Part shown: piece after piece, positions 36,938 through 44,354 of the stretch
Numbering within the stretch: position 1 is the first letter of the stretch
Layout: each line of letters starts with the position of its first letter
From: a virus
IMG/VR virus record: IMGVR_UViG_3300023118_000009
Coordinates: 1 to 48,804 of that record
Strand: one strand, 5' to 3'
DNA length: 48,804 bases
The notes under the pieces: model-generated
Seen by the model: the letters and a program-made list of their open reading frames with translations, nothing else
What the model was told of the DNA's origin: nothing
The model's database searches: none
Program-made: the position numbers and the translations under genes

Positions 36938-37369
36938 TCAGATCGGGATATACGGCTCCCAGTCCGGCGTAACGAGCACCCACTCGCGAACGGTCGCATT
37001 CACGCCGGAGCCATCCGTCGGAGCGGCCTGAATGAAGGCGTGCGCCGTAGCTCCGCCCTCCCCGCTGTCAACGTCCATCTTGGACACTGGGAACGGTGTA
37101 ACGCGAATGCCGGGCGCGCGCTGCCGCGCCCACTTCTGCATGAGAAGCTTGTGCGTCGGCGACGTATGCATAAGCCGCAAGGTGAGAGTGTGCGGCGTGC
37201 CGGCGCGCTGCGAAAAGATGCCATCACCGTTCGCACCGGTGACGAGCGATCCGATATCGTCGACCGGAGCAGCGACGAATGCATCGTCGCCATCCCAGAA
37301 GCCGGTTGCCGCCTGACCATCAACGACCACGGCGACGTTCTTGAAAGAATAACCAGTTGCCTTAGCCAT
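36938..37369 (-). CDS. tail tube protein (DUF3277-like)
   Basis: 143 residues starting MAKATGYSFKNVAVVVDGQA. GFWDGDDAFVAAPVDDIGSL, LTLRLMHTSPTHKLLMQKW and GIRVTPFPVSKMDVDSG follow the DUF3277 tube family seen next to DUF3383 sheaths. It forms the inner tail tube. An ordinary ribosome-binding site precedes the ATG. Confidence 0.85.
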   Translation of the reverse strand: MAKATGYSFKNVAVVVDGQAATGFWDGDDAFVAAPVDDIGSLVTGANGDGIFSQRAGTPHTLTLRLMHTSPTHKLLMQKWARQRAPGIRVTPFPVSKMDVDSGEGGATAHAFIQAAPTDGSGVNATVREWVLVTPDWEPYIPI

Positions 37370-37381
37370 GTTCGTTTATCC

Positions 37382-38521
37382 TCAGAAGGCCATGTTATAG
37401 TTGATGGTGGTGTAATGGATCGCGCCGGAATAGCGGAAGCGAACCGAAATCGCCGGAGCGATGCGCGATTTGCGCTGGCTCTCGGTCACCGAGAACACCG
37501 ACGGAACGGTGATAATGACCGCAGGGGAATAGAGCCCTGTCTCCGGGTCGAGGTCCGAGGCAACTAGGCCCGCCTGCGATGCCATACGCATAACGGTGCG
37601 TGCGGCGCTCGCAATCTGCTCCATGCCGACATCAGTGTACGGGATGCGGGCGTTATTAAGGAGGATGGCGAGAACTTCCTCCTCGGTTCGGGCGATAATC
37701 CAATCCGTCGCATGGACCTCGTCGATGAAGACGTTCGGCGTGAGGGTCGAGCCTTCGACGACGAAGAACTGGCCGCCGATGTCGACATATGCGTTGGCCA
37801 TGTGGCCGACGGAGATCGACTGACCGATCGCCGGGGTGAAGCCGGTGATGATCTGCACCGCCGCCGAGCCTTCGTTGATCGGGGCAAGGCTGGCAATGTT
37901 CTTGAACTTCGCGGTGTAGGCGGAGTTTGCATCGTCGAAATTGAACGTGCCGAGCTTCGCCGCAAGGGCAAAGCCGGGGTTCTCGGCGGTGTCTGGGTGA
38001 TAGAACGTCGCGGTGCGGTCCACGGTGCCCTTGTACTTCGCAGAAATACAGGTCGTGTCCGCAAGCGTCTTCGTCAGCACGTTGTTCGTGGTGATGATTG
38101 CAAGGCGGTTCTTTGCCTGCGTCCACTCGACAACGCCCTCGGCCATGACGGTATCACGGAGCGCCATGTCGACGTCGATCCAGTACCACTCAGCATCATA
38201 CGCATAGATCGCGTCAAGCGCGGTCTTCATCGCGGCATTCGTCGCGGTCGCAGAGGGGATGAAGCCGAACTTGATCTGGATCGGGCGCGGGTTCTGCGAG
38301 AACGCAGCCTCGCCGGCCTTGTAAGGCTCTGTGCCAGCGGTCCAATCCGCCGCGACCTCCTCCATGGAGCCATACACTTTCGTCAGGTACGTGGCATCAA
38401 GCTTGCCCACCGAAGTCGCCTTCGTGAGCAGGATCGGAACGCCGAAGCCGCGACGGCTCGGGAACTGCTGGTTGCGGGTCATCGTGACATTGACCACGCG
38501 GGAATAAGGTAGACGTGCCAT
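37382..38521 (-). CDS. tail sheath protein (DUF3383 family)
   Basis: 379 residues. SRVVNVTMTRNQQFPSRRGF at the N-terminus, then FIPSATATNAAMKTALDAIY, GQSISVGHMANAYVDIGGQF and a C-terminal SRIAPAISVRFRYSGAIHYT with TINYN fit DUF3383 sheath proteins. It surrounds the tube and contracts at infection. It sits directly upstream of the tube gene in transcription order, the standard order. Confidence 0.9.
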   Translation of the reverse strand: MARLPYSRVVNVTMTRNQQFPSRRGFGVPILLTKATSVGKLDATYLTKVYGSMEEVAADWTAGTEPYKAGEAAFSQNPRPIQIKFGFIPSATATNAAMKTALDAIYAYDAEWYWIDVDMALRDTVMAEGVVEWTQAKNRLAIITTNNVLTKTLADTTCISAKYKGTVDRTATFYHPDTAENPGFALAAKLGTFNFDDANSAYTAKFKNIASLAPINEGSAAVQIITGFTPAIGQSISVGHMANAYVDIGGQFFVVEGSTLTPNVFIDEVHATDWIIARTEEEVLAILLNNARIPYTDVGMEQIASAARTVMRMASQAGLVASDLDPETGLYSPAVIITVPSVFSVTESQRKSRIAPAISVRFRYSGAIHYTTINYNMAF

Positions 38522-38571
38522 CGGGCAACCCTTTCAGCGAGTAAAGCCCAGCGATGGGCGTGGTATTAAGC

Positions 38572-39114
38572 TCAGATACGCACGTACAGGAAACTCGTTT
38601 CCTCGATAACGTCGATGATGAAGCCATCCTTGACGATACCGCGTATATAAATGTCGCACTGCGCTCGCGCGCGCCACTTATTGTTTACCCAGTCCGGAAC
38701 GTTTCGGATAGGGGAAACTTCATGGACCGTGAAGACGGGCATTAGGGGCTCGTTGATCTGCGCCAGCTGCGCAGCGGCGCGAAGCGGGCGCAAAATGTCC
38801 ATCGGTGTTGCAGGAGCCGGCGAGCGCAGCGTGTTCGAGACAGGATCGATCCGCGACAGACCGTAGGCATGAACGGAGAAATGCCATTCCGTCTCAATCT
38901 GTGGCGTCGCCTTAACACGCTCCTCGCCCTCGTGCTGAACGTTCTCATAGAGCGTTTCTTGTGCGTGGTCCCGTACTTCGATCGACTTGATAAAATTTGC
39001 GACAACGTGGGCCGTATCGAGGATAGGCTCCTCGGGATATGCCTTCAGAACGGGCGGCACGAGCAGCCCGTTAAGCCATGAGACGAATGCTCCGTGGACT
39101 TCATCGTCCGTCAA
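38572..39114 (-). CDS. neck/tail terminator protein
   Basis: 180 residues. AFVSWLNGLLVPPVLKAYPE, TEWHFSVHAYG and DILRPLRAAAQLAQINEPLM with FTVHEVSPIRNVPDWVNN match the gp12-like neck terminator family (LIC_12616-like) encoded just before the sheath. It closes the tail end at the neck. ATGA overlap with the preceding gene. The 50-base gap after the stop holds only the leader of the sheath gene. Confidence 0.8.
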   Translation of the reverse strand: MTDDEVHGAFVSWLNGLLVPPVLKAYPEEPILDTAHVVANFIKSIEVRDHAQETLYENVQHEGEERVKATPQIETEWHFSVHAYGLSRIDPVSNTLRSPAPATPMDILRPLRAAAQLAQINEPLMPVFTVHEVSPIRNVPDWVNNKWRARAQCDIYIRGIVKDGFIIDVIEETSFLYVRI

Positions 39115-39455
39115 GTCTTCAGCCTCCCGATTGCCGCCCGATAAAATCCGCCCTCATAACGAGGCCAGAGAGCGAGAACACGATATGCCTGCCCGAGGTG
39201 CAACACAATGTCATCAATCTCAACAGGCGTTCGGGAATAAAGCATCCGCAAGCCGTCCAACGCGATACCTTCGAGGCGATCCTTAATCGCGTCGCCGTAC
39301 TTCTCCAAAACGAGCGCGAGAAGCGTTCCTGAAAATCCCGTCTCCACCATGCCGCCCGGCACAACGTCCCCTTGCGCGGTGTAAGTTGGATCGGCCTTGC
39401 GCCGCAACACAAGGGGGATGGCCTCTTTGTCGATCGCAACCGCGACGTCGATCAT
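39111..39455 (-). CDS. head-tail joining protein, 114 aa
   Basis: Starts MIDVAVAIDKEAIPLVLRRK. Strand-rich; DIVLHLGQAYRVLALWPRYE and FYRAAIGRLK resemble a small head-closure (stopper) fold. No family can be named. ATGA overlap on both sides, position between the gp10-like and terminator genes supports a connector role. Confidence 0.65.
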   Translation of the reverse strand: MIDVAVAIDKEAIPLVLRRKADPTYTAQGDVVPGGMVETGFSGTLLALVLEKYGDAIKDRLEGIALDGLRMLYSRTPVEIDDIVLHLGQAYRVLALWPRYEGGFYRAAIGRLKT

Positions 39456-39922
39456 TTTTCCACCTTATACCGCACGTCGCCGCGCATCTCGCCCGTATCG
39501 ATTAGCGGGTTCGACGAGCCCTTCAGCTTGATCGTAACCGGGCTATTCGGGGGCGATGACAGTGACGTAATTTCCGCCTTAATGTCATCTTGGGCAAGGT
39601 TCCCGAGCTTTCGGAGAACCGTCTCGGTTTTCTCCTTGCCCTTCAGAATTTTGGCAGCGCTGCTTCGCAGGGCGGCACGGTATTTGCCGGCATTCGCGCG
39701 CATCGCATTCCGCATAAACGGACGCTCAGGGATCGGCCCGCCCCATCCCCCGCCCGAGGCCCCTCCGCGCGTGCCGAACTCGTTCCAGACCGCCTTATTA
39801 ATCGACCCAGACGGGCTTTCGCCCGCAACGAAACCGACCTTCACCCGGCGCGGCCCTTCGATCGTGTCCGGGAGGCGTTCGTGCCGGCGACGGACAACTC
39901 GAACCGTAGGGACGATTGCCAT
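39452..39922 (-). CDS. HK97 gp10/Mu gpG-like tail completion protein
   Basis: 156 residues. VKVGFVAGESPSGSINKAVW then NEFGTRGGASGGGWGGPIPE and RPFMRNAMRANAGKYRAAL are the conserved core of gp10-type completion proteins: the NEFGT and RPFMR motifs. The C-terminus (VTIKLKGSSNPLIDTGEMRG) also matches the family's PLxDTGxM. It caps the head side of the tail. Confidence 0.85.
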   Translation of the reverse strand: MAIVPTVRVVRRRHERLPDTIEGPRRVKVGFVAGESPSGSINKAVWNEFGTRGGASGGGWGGPIPERPFMRNAMRANAGKYRAALRSSAAKILKGKEKTETVLRKLGNLAQDDIKAEITSLSSPPNSPVTIKLKGSSNPLIDTGEMRGDVRYKVEK

Positions 39923-39928
39923 GGCTGA

Positions 39929-40294
39929 TCACACAATTAGAACGGCAGGGAAAGTTGCCCGCACGAGGGCAAGATATTCGCTTCCATAGGGCGTGCCGTA
40001 GTATCCGGAGCCCTTGCTCGACGGCCCGGACATCTCGACCTCGACGTCGCCGACCTTGCGGCGCTTCTCGACGCCGTTGGTGATGAAGTCGCCGCCCTGC
40101 GTCGTCAGGAGATGCGCGGCGAGATACATGCGGGCGCGCTTCTTTACCGGGTCGACCCAGCAGGGATTGGCGAAATCCTCCTCGGTTTCGGAGAGGATCA
40201 TCTGAATAAGAGCGTCGCCCCGATCGGCGAGTTCAGGGAACCTGATCTTGAAGTACTTGAAATCTTCAATCGGGGCGACGGGAGAGCACGACAT
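39929..40294 (-). CDS. DUF4054 head-tail connector
   Basis: 121 residues. FKIRFPELADRGDALIQMIL, YLAAHLLTTQGGDF, then YYGTPYGSEYLALVRATF are the DUF4054 signature: a helical bundle attached to the portal. The ATG shares a base with the previous stop (TGATG). Confidence 0.87.
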   Translation of the reverse strand: MSCSPVAPIEDFKYFKIRFPELADRGDALIQMILSETEEDFANPCWVDPVKKRARMYLAAHLLTTQGGDFITNGVEKRRKVGDVEVEMSGPSSKGSGYYGTPYGSEYLALVRATFPAVLIV

Positions 40295-40764
40295 CAGGGG
40301 GTGTTACCCGCGTCATCGGTGCCGGCATCGGCCGCAGGGGCGTCCGTGCTAACTCCGGGAACGTCGCCGGAGGCCGCAGGGGTGGCGAGCAGCGTGCGAA
40401 GACGCCCCGCGCCCCACTGCTTGCCGTAGGACACGCCGCGCTCAGCAGCGAGCGCCTGTAGCCCCTTCAGGTCGAGCGCTTCGAGGTCCAAGCCGGCAAT
40501 CGCCGGGTTGAGCGGCTGCTGGCCGGGGTTGCTCGCAGGAACGCCCGCTTTGGGGGTGCCGTCGTTCGTCCGCTTCGCGGGCTCGACGAGCTTCTCGGTG
40601 GACTTGCTGCCGGGCACGAGCACCTCGGCGGCAATCCACGCCTTCACAACGTCGTGATTTTCGAGAATATTCCAGTCTCGAACTTCCGTGGCGTCGTGCG
40701 GCTGCAGCGTCTGACCGTTCGGAAGGGTCAGCGCGGTGGTCCAAGTGTTGGTGACCTTCGTCAT
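40294..40764 (-). CDS. hypothetical structural-region protein with SAP/HeH-like helix motif, 156 aa
   Basis: Starts MTKVTNTWTTALTLPNGQTL. The middle is Pro/Asn/Gly-rich. LDLEALDLKGLQALAAERGV and GKQWGAGRLRTLL form a short helix-extended loop-helix like the SAP/HeH motif sometimes found in phage head proteins. The C-terminus is a low-complexity Ala/Asp stretch. Located between the capsid and the connector, it may be a head-associated protein; this is position-based. Confidence 0.65.
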   Translation of the reverse strand: MTKVTNTWTTALTLPNGQTLQPHDATEVRDWNILENHDVVKAWIAAEVLVPGSKSTEKLVEPAKRTNDGTPKAGVPASNPGQQPLNPAIAGLDLEALDLKGLQALAAERGVSYGKQWGAGRLRTLLATPAASGDVPGVSTDAPAADAGTDDAGNTP

Positions 40765-40775
40765 GTGATGTTTCC

Positions 40776-41708
40776 TCAGATGCCGTCGACGTAACGGACT
40801 TCAGCGGGACGACGAATGTCGACGCCACCGAGGCGGAAGACGCCCGGAACGATCCAGTGGAGCGGACCATCCTGCCACACCGGCATGAAGCGGTGGGGCA
40901 TCGGGATATGCACCTTCAACACGTTCGGATCGCGGCGATACGCGACCATGCGCTGAATATTGCCGGCACCTGCCGTCGAGAGAGCGCGCACCGGCTTGAT
41001 GGTGAGCGGACGGCCCGACAGGGCGGTGTAGGTGTTGTTCTGGCGCAGCCATTCCAGCAGCGTCATGGTGGTATCGCCGAGACGGCGGGTCGCCAGAAGG
41101 GTCAGGCGCTCGGGCGACAGGAGGAGGGTGTCCGAGAGGGACGTGTATTTGGTGCCCGCAGGAGCGGCCAGCAGGATCGCGTTCACATCGGCGAGGATTT
41201 GGGCGTCGGTCGCGGCCGGCCAGTTGCCGGTAACAGCCGCCACCGGGGTTACCGCAGGCGAGTTGATCAGGCCAACGAAGTTCTTCCGGGCGTCGCCGAT
41301 CATGACGACGTCATCGACGAACTCTTCATAGGCGCGTCGGGCGGCAGCAGCATCGGTCGAGGAGAGGTTCACACCGTCGCGCATGGCAACGTTGACCTCC
41401 TCCCAGCCATAGCCATAGCCGATGCCTGCGGTATAGACGGCGGTCTTGAACTGCGACAGTTCGGAGCCGGCGAGCGGGATATCGTCCGAGTTGCCGTTGA
41501 TCCAGTTCGCGCGACCGAACTTGTCGCTGGAGTAATAGGTCACGGTCTGAGCGAACGGGTGCGCGCTCGTGTCGACCGGGACAAGGCCGGGATACTGAAT
41601 ATCCGGGTATACGGTCTCGTTCACTTCGCGTTCGACGTGCGTCGACTGCGAGACGATGAAGGAGGTTGCCGCCTGAGCGTCAAAGGTAAAGTTGTGCATG
41701 GCTCTCAT
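40776..41708 (-). CDS. major capsid protein (DUF2184 family)
   Basis: 310 residues. QSTHVEREVNETVYPDIQYP, VPVDTSAHPFAQTVTYYSSD, GWEEVNVAMRDGVNLSSTDA with AARRAYEEFVDDVVMIGD, and C-terminal IPMPHRFMPVWQDGP match DUF2184 capsid proteins with the HK97 fold. The start at 41708 has AGGAG five bases upstream; an ATG at 41699 is an alternative. It follows the decoration protein in transcription order. Confidence 0.9.
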   Translation of the reverse strand: MRAMHNFTFDAQAATSFIVSQSTHVEREVNETVYPDIQYPGLVPVDTSAHPFAQTVTYYSSDKFGRANWINGNSDDIPLAGSELSQFKTAVYTAGIGYGYGWEEVNVAMRDGVNLSSTDAAAARRAYEEFVDDVVMIGDARKNFVGLINSPAVTPVAAVTGNWPAATDAQILADVNAILLAAPAGTKYTSLSDTLLLSPERLTLLATRRLGDTTMTLLEWLRQNNTYTALSGRPLTIKPVRALSTAGAGNIQRMVAYRRDPNVLKVHIPMPHRFMPVWQDGPLHWIVPGVFRLGGVDIRRPAEVRYVDGI

Positions 41709-41719
41709 TGGCTCCTGTA

Positions 41720-42172
41720 TCAGCCCAGACGGACTTTGGCGAGGGCGCCAATTCCAGCGGAACTATCCCACCGCGCATTCGCAATCTGAATGGCGCTGGA
41801 GGCGTTGGTCTTCGCGAAGGCGGCGGTGGCCGGGATAACGAAGACCGGATCACCGGCGACGACCGCGACGGAGGCGACGACCCAGATAACGCCCTTCTTC
41901 ATGATGCGCGCGCTCTCATAGCGGGCGAATGCATCGGGATTTTCCGGGGTGCGGCTGCGCTCGCGCACGGTGATACCGAGAACTTCGGTCGAAGCCCCGG
42001 CAAACAGCTTGCAGCCGTCGTCGAGGGTGCCCTGCATGACGGGCTTGCCGAAGCCGATCGCGGCAACGTCTTCGACGTTGCGGGAGATCAGCGTGACGGG
42101 CTCCATGTTGGCGATCTGGCCAACGCGGGCAGCGTCGATTTTCTCATTGTAGACGGTCTGAACTGCCGGCAT
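41720..42172 (-). CDS. structural cement/decoration protein (DUF2190-like)
   Basis: 150 residues starting MPAVQTVYNEKIDAARVGQI. ANMEPVTLISRNVEDVAAIG, FGKPVMQGTLDDGCKLF, GVIWVVASVAVVAGDPVFVI and ARWDSSAGIGALAKVRL are typical of the small cement or head decoration proteins encoded between protease/scaffold and capsid. It probably stabilises the capsid. Confidence 0.82.
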   Translation of the reverse strand: MPAVQTVYNEKIDAARVGQIANMEPVTLISRNVEDVAAIGFGKPVMQGTLDDGCKLFAGASTEVLGITVRERSRTPENPDAFARYESARIMKKGVIWVVASVAVVAGDPVFVIPATAAFAKTNASSAIQIANARWDSSAGIGALAKVRLG

Positions 42173-42177
42173 TGGGA

Positions 42178-43329
42178 TCAGCCTTCCTTCGCGGGATTGG
42201 TGTTCTTCCAGCCGTCGCTGAGACGCTTCTCATAGGCGGACTGGCCGTTGTCCTTCTTGTCGCCGACGAGGGTCGGGATGAAGGGTTGACGCTGCTGGTC
42301 GCCGAGATGCTTGCGCACTGGGTCGCCCTTCGCGTTCTCGACGAGGCCATCGAAAAGCGCCTCGACGTATTCATCGGACTTGCCGGCGACCTTCGCATCG
42401 CCCATCGCCTTCGAGACGGCAGCGCGGCGAATGTCGGCGACGGACTTGCCGCGCGTCTCAATGTCGTTGGCGACGAGGGAGACATCGGCGAGCACGGCGG
42501 AGCGGGCTTCAACAAGGGCGTCGATCGCGGCGTCGTCGAGCTTGGCGCCCTGCAGCTTCGCAATCTCGGCGTCCTTCGTGCCGATCTCCTTGTCCTTCGC
42601 GGCGAGGAGGACGGAAGTGTCGGCGGTCGAGCGCTGCAGGTCCGCCTTGAGGGTGTCACGCTCGGACAGGAGCTTATTCACCCCCTGCGCGGCGGTATCG
42701 GACATCTCAAAGGAGATACCGTCGATGGTGATTTTAAGCATGGGCGGCAAATCCTTATTGTCGCTGGTGAGTGGAAGGGGACGGACGCCCCAATCGCCCG
42801 GCGCGTTGTCGCCGATCCGGACGTCTTCGCCCGCCCGCCCACGCTGCACGATCGCAATGTGATTGATGCGGATATTTCGCTGTTGAGCGTCGAACGCCCC
42901 GAACTCGGATACGCCAGGGGTAAAATCGAGGTCGCAAGTGTAACCTGCGGAAAGCTGGCGCTTGCCGCTCTCGACATCGGCAATCGCGGCGCCGTCGGAA
43001 ACCATGAGAGGGATGCGGACACGACCACCGTCCCGGACAACTTCGTCGGCAGTGTTGCCGACCGCGTGCTGACGCCAGTTGTCCGAGGTCACCGCCTCTT
43101 TCGGATGATCATTTGTGACCGGGCGGTGGGCATAGCTCGCGATACTCTCCGGGGCGAACACCTCGTCGGCGCTGCGCAGAACACGGACCATCGCCAGTTC
43201 CGGCTTGCCGACCTCGTGCCCGGCATACATCTGGATGCCGATGCGGGCGACGCGGGCATCGGTAAGCAACGCCCCATCGGCGCGACGCTTCGTCCCGGAA
43301 ATCTCGACTGCATCAACGAATTGCATCAT
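42178..43329 (-). CDS. DUF2213 fused prohead protease and scaffold
   Basis: 383 residues. The N-terminal ~190 is the DUF2213 protease-like domain: SYAHRPVTNDHPKEAV (candidate His), RQLSAGYTCDLDF (candidate Ser) and NHIAIVQRGRAGEDVRI. After LPPMLKITIDGISFEM comes a coiled-coil scaffold region (VNKLLSERDTLKADLQRS, AKDKEIGTKDAEIAKLQG), and the end carries KAMGDAKVAGKSDEYVEALF. Fusion of protease and scaffold is normal for this family. The 140-base gap before it (43330-43469) has no gene but a hairpin and a promoter-like motif. Confidence 0.87.
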   Translation of the reverse strand: MMQFVDAVEISGTKRRADGALLTDARVARIGIQMYAGHEVGKPELAMVRVLRSADEVFAPESIASYAHRPVTNDHPKEAVTSDNWRQHAVGNTADEVVRDGGRVRIPLMVSDGAAIADVESGKRQLSAGYTCDLDFTPGVSEFGAFDAQQRNIRINHIAIVQRGRAGEDVRIGDNAPGDWGVRPLPLTSDNKDLPPMLKITIDGISFEMSDTAAQGVNKLLSERDTLKADLQRSTADTSVLLAAKDKEIGTKDAEIAKLQGAKLDDAAIDALVEARSAVLADVSLVANDIETRGKSVADIRRAAVSKAMGDAKVAGKSDEYVEALFDGLVENAKGDPVRKHLGDQQRQPFIPTLVGDKKDNGQSAYEKRLSDGWKNTNPAKEG

Positions 43330-43443
43330 GCGCCCTAAAGGTCAGCTTGAGAATTTGCATTGAGCACGAAACCGCCCTCGCCCGCAAGTCTTCGACTGGG
43401 AAGATAATCGGGTTCGATCAAATAAGAAAGGGGCATCATTCAG

Positions 43444-43467
43444 CAGTAAAAGGGCTTTTCTTTACTG
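43444..43467. promoter_or_regulatory. hairpin enclosing the conserved CTTTTC promoter core in a head-operon gap
   Basis: CAGTAAA and TTTACTG form a 7 bp stem whose loop AGGGCTTTTC is the core of the conserved promoter element, giving AAAAGGGCTTTTCTTT at 43448-43463. The hexamer 18 bp beyond CTTTTC is GATGAC, a poor -10, and no plus-strand gene follows, so it may be a decayed promoter, a regulator binding site, or a hairpin just 3 bases after the stop of the minus-strand minor head gene. Confidence 0.45.
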
Positions 43468-43469
43468 TG

Positions 43470-44351
43470 TCAAAACACGATGACGCCTTGCGCATAGCAG
43501 CGGCACTGGATCGGCTGACCCGGAGGGAGCCCGCCCTCGGCGCCGGTTGCCTTGCCATAGGCATATTCATTGCCCTGCAAGGCTTGATGCAGCTGGCGGA
43601 CCCGTTCGTCCTGCGCCGTGCGCCAGACATATCGGTCAATGCCGGCTTGCTGCTGGCGAATTTTGGTGAGGTCGCTATTCAGCTTCCCAATCTGGTCCCG
43701 AGCGATGAGTTTTGCCCGGTTATCCGAGAGCCCGAACTCTTTCGCAAGCTGCGCCCGATATTCCTTCGCAGGCGTGCCCGACATGACGGCGGAAAGGGTG
43801 CGGTCCTTGATCTTTTTGTAGGTGTCGTCGGCGAGCCCCTTGATTAGGTTCGCATTGCGCTGCGAAGCGAGGTCGAGATAGCCGCCGAGGTCTTCCTCCC
43901 GCACGACGGCGGTTAGGTCAATTCCCAGCGCCTTCTTGGCGATCGACATGAACTCCTTGTCATAGCGCACCGCTTCGAGAGCGATGATGGTCGAAACGGT
44001 CGTTTCTGCAACGGCGACGAGGCGTGCGGTCGCTTCCTCGAACCCGGACCATTCGCCCTCCTCGACGTCGACCGTTAGCCCGGCGTCGAGACGCAAGGCC
44101 GTGCGGGCATAGGCGGGGAGGATATTGTCGCCGACATAGGCAAGCATGCCCCGCAGCATCGCCCGGAGCGCCCGTAGGTAGGCGATCTCGGAAGACCACG
44201 ACGGATGCGGTGGATCGAGAAGTATCCGCGTGCCCTTCGTCCTGTCGACTAGAGCGCGGATATTGTAGTTGGTCATCGTGAGCAACCCGCCTGCCGTGCG
44301 ACGACGGCGACGAGTGCCCGCGTCGAAGGTGAAGACGGGGAACTTGCTCAC
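43470..44351 (-). CDS. phage minor head protein (Mu gpF-like)
   Basis: 293 residues. The middle helical part ends in AKLIARDQIGKLNSDLTKIR, and the C-terminal YVWRTAQDERVRQLHQALQG with PPGQPIQCRCYAQGV is the gpF (SPP1 gp7-type) domain signature with its conserved H and C/R pattern. It associates with the portal and DNA ejection. GTG start at 44351; an ATG 25 codons later (MTNYNIRALV) is the alternative. Confidence 0.86.
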   Translation of the reverse strand: MSKFPVFTFDAGTRRRRRTAGGLLTMTNYNIRALVDRTKGTRILLDPPHPSWSSEIAYLRALRAMLRGMLAYVGDNILPAYARTALRLDAGLTVDVEEGEWSGFEEATARLVAVAETTVSTIIALEAVRYDKEFMSIAKKALGIDLTAVVREEDLGGYLDLASQRNANLIKGLADDTYKKIKDRTLSAVMSGTPAKEYRAQLAKEFGLSDNRAKLIARDQIGKLNSDLTKIRQQQAGIDRYVWRTAQDERVRQLHQALQGNEYAYGKATGAEGGLPPGQPIQCRCYAQGVIVF

Positions 44352-44354
44352 GCC

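Noticed and set aside
42172-43338. 388-codon plus-strand open frame opposite the DUF2213 gene
   Set aside because: It mirrors the protease/scaffold gene almost exactly and is antisense shadow.
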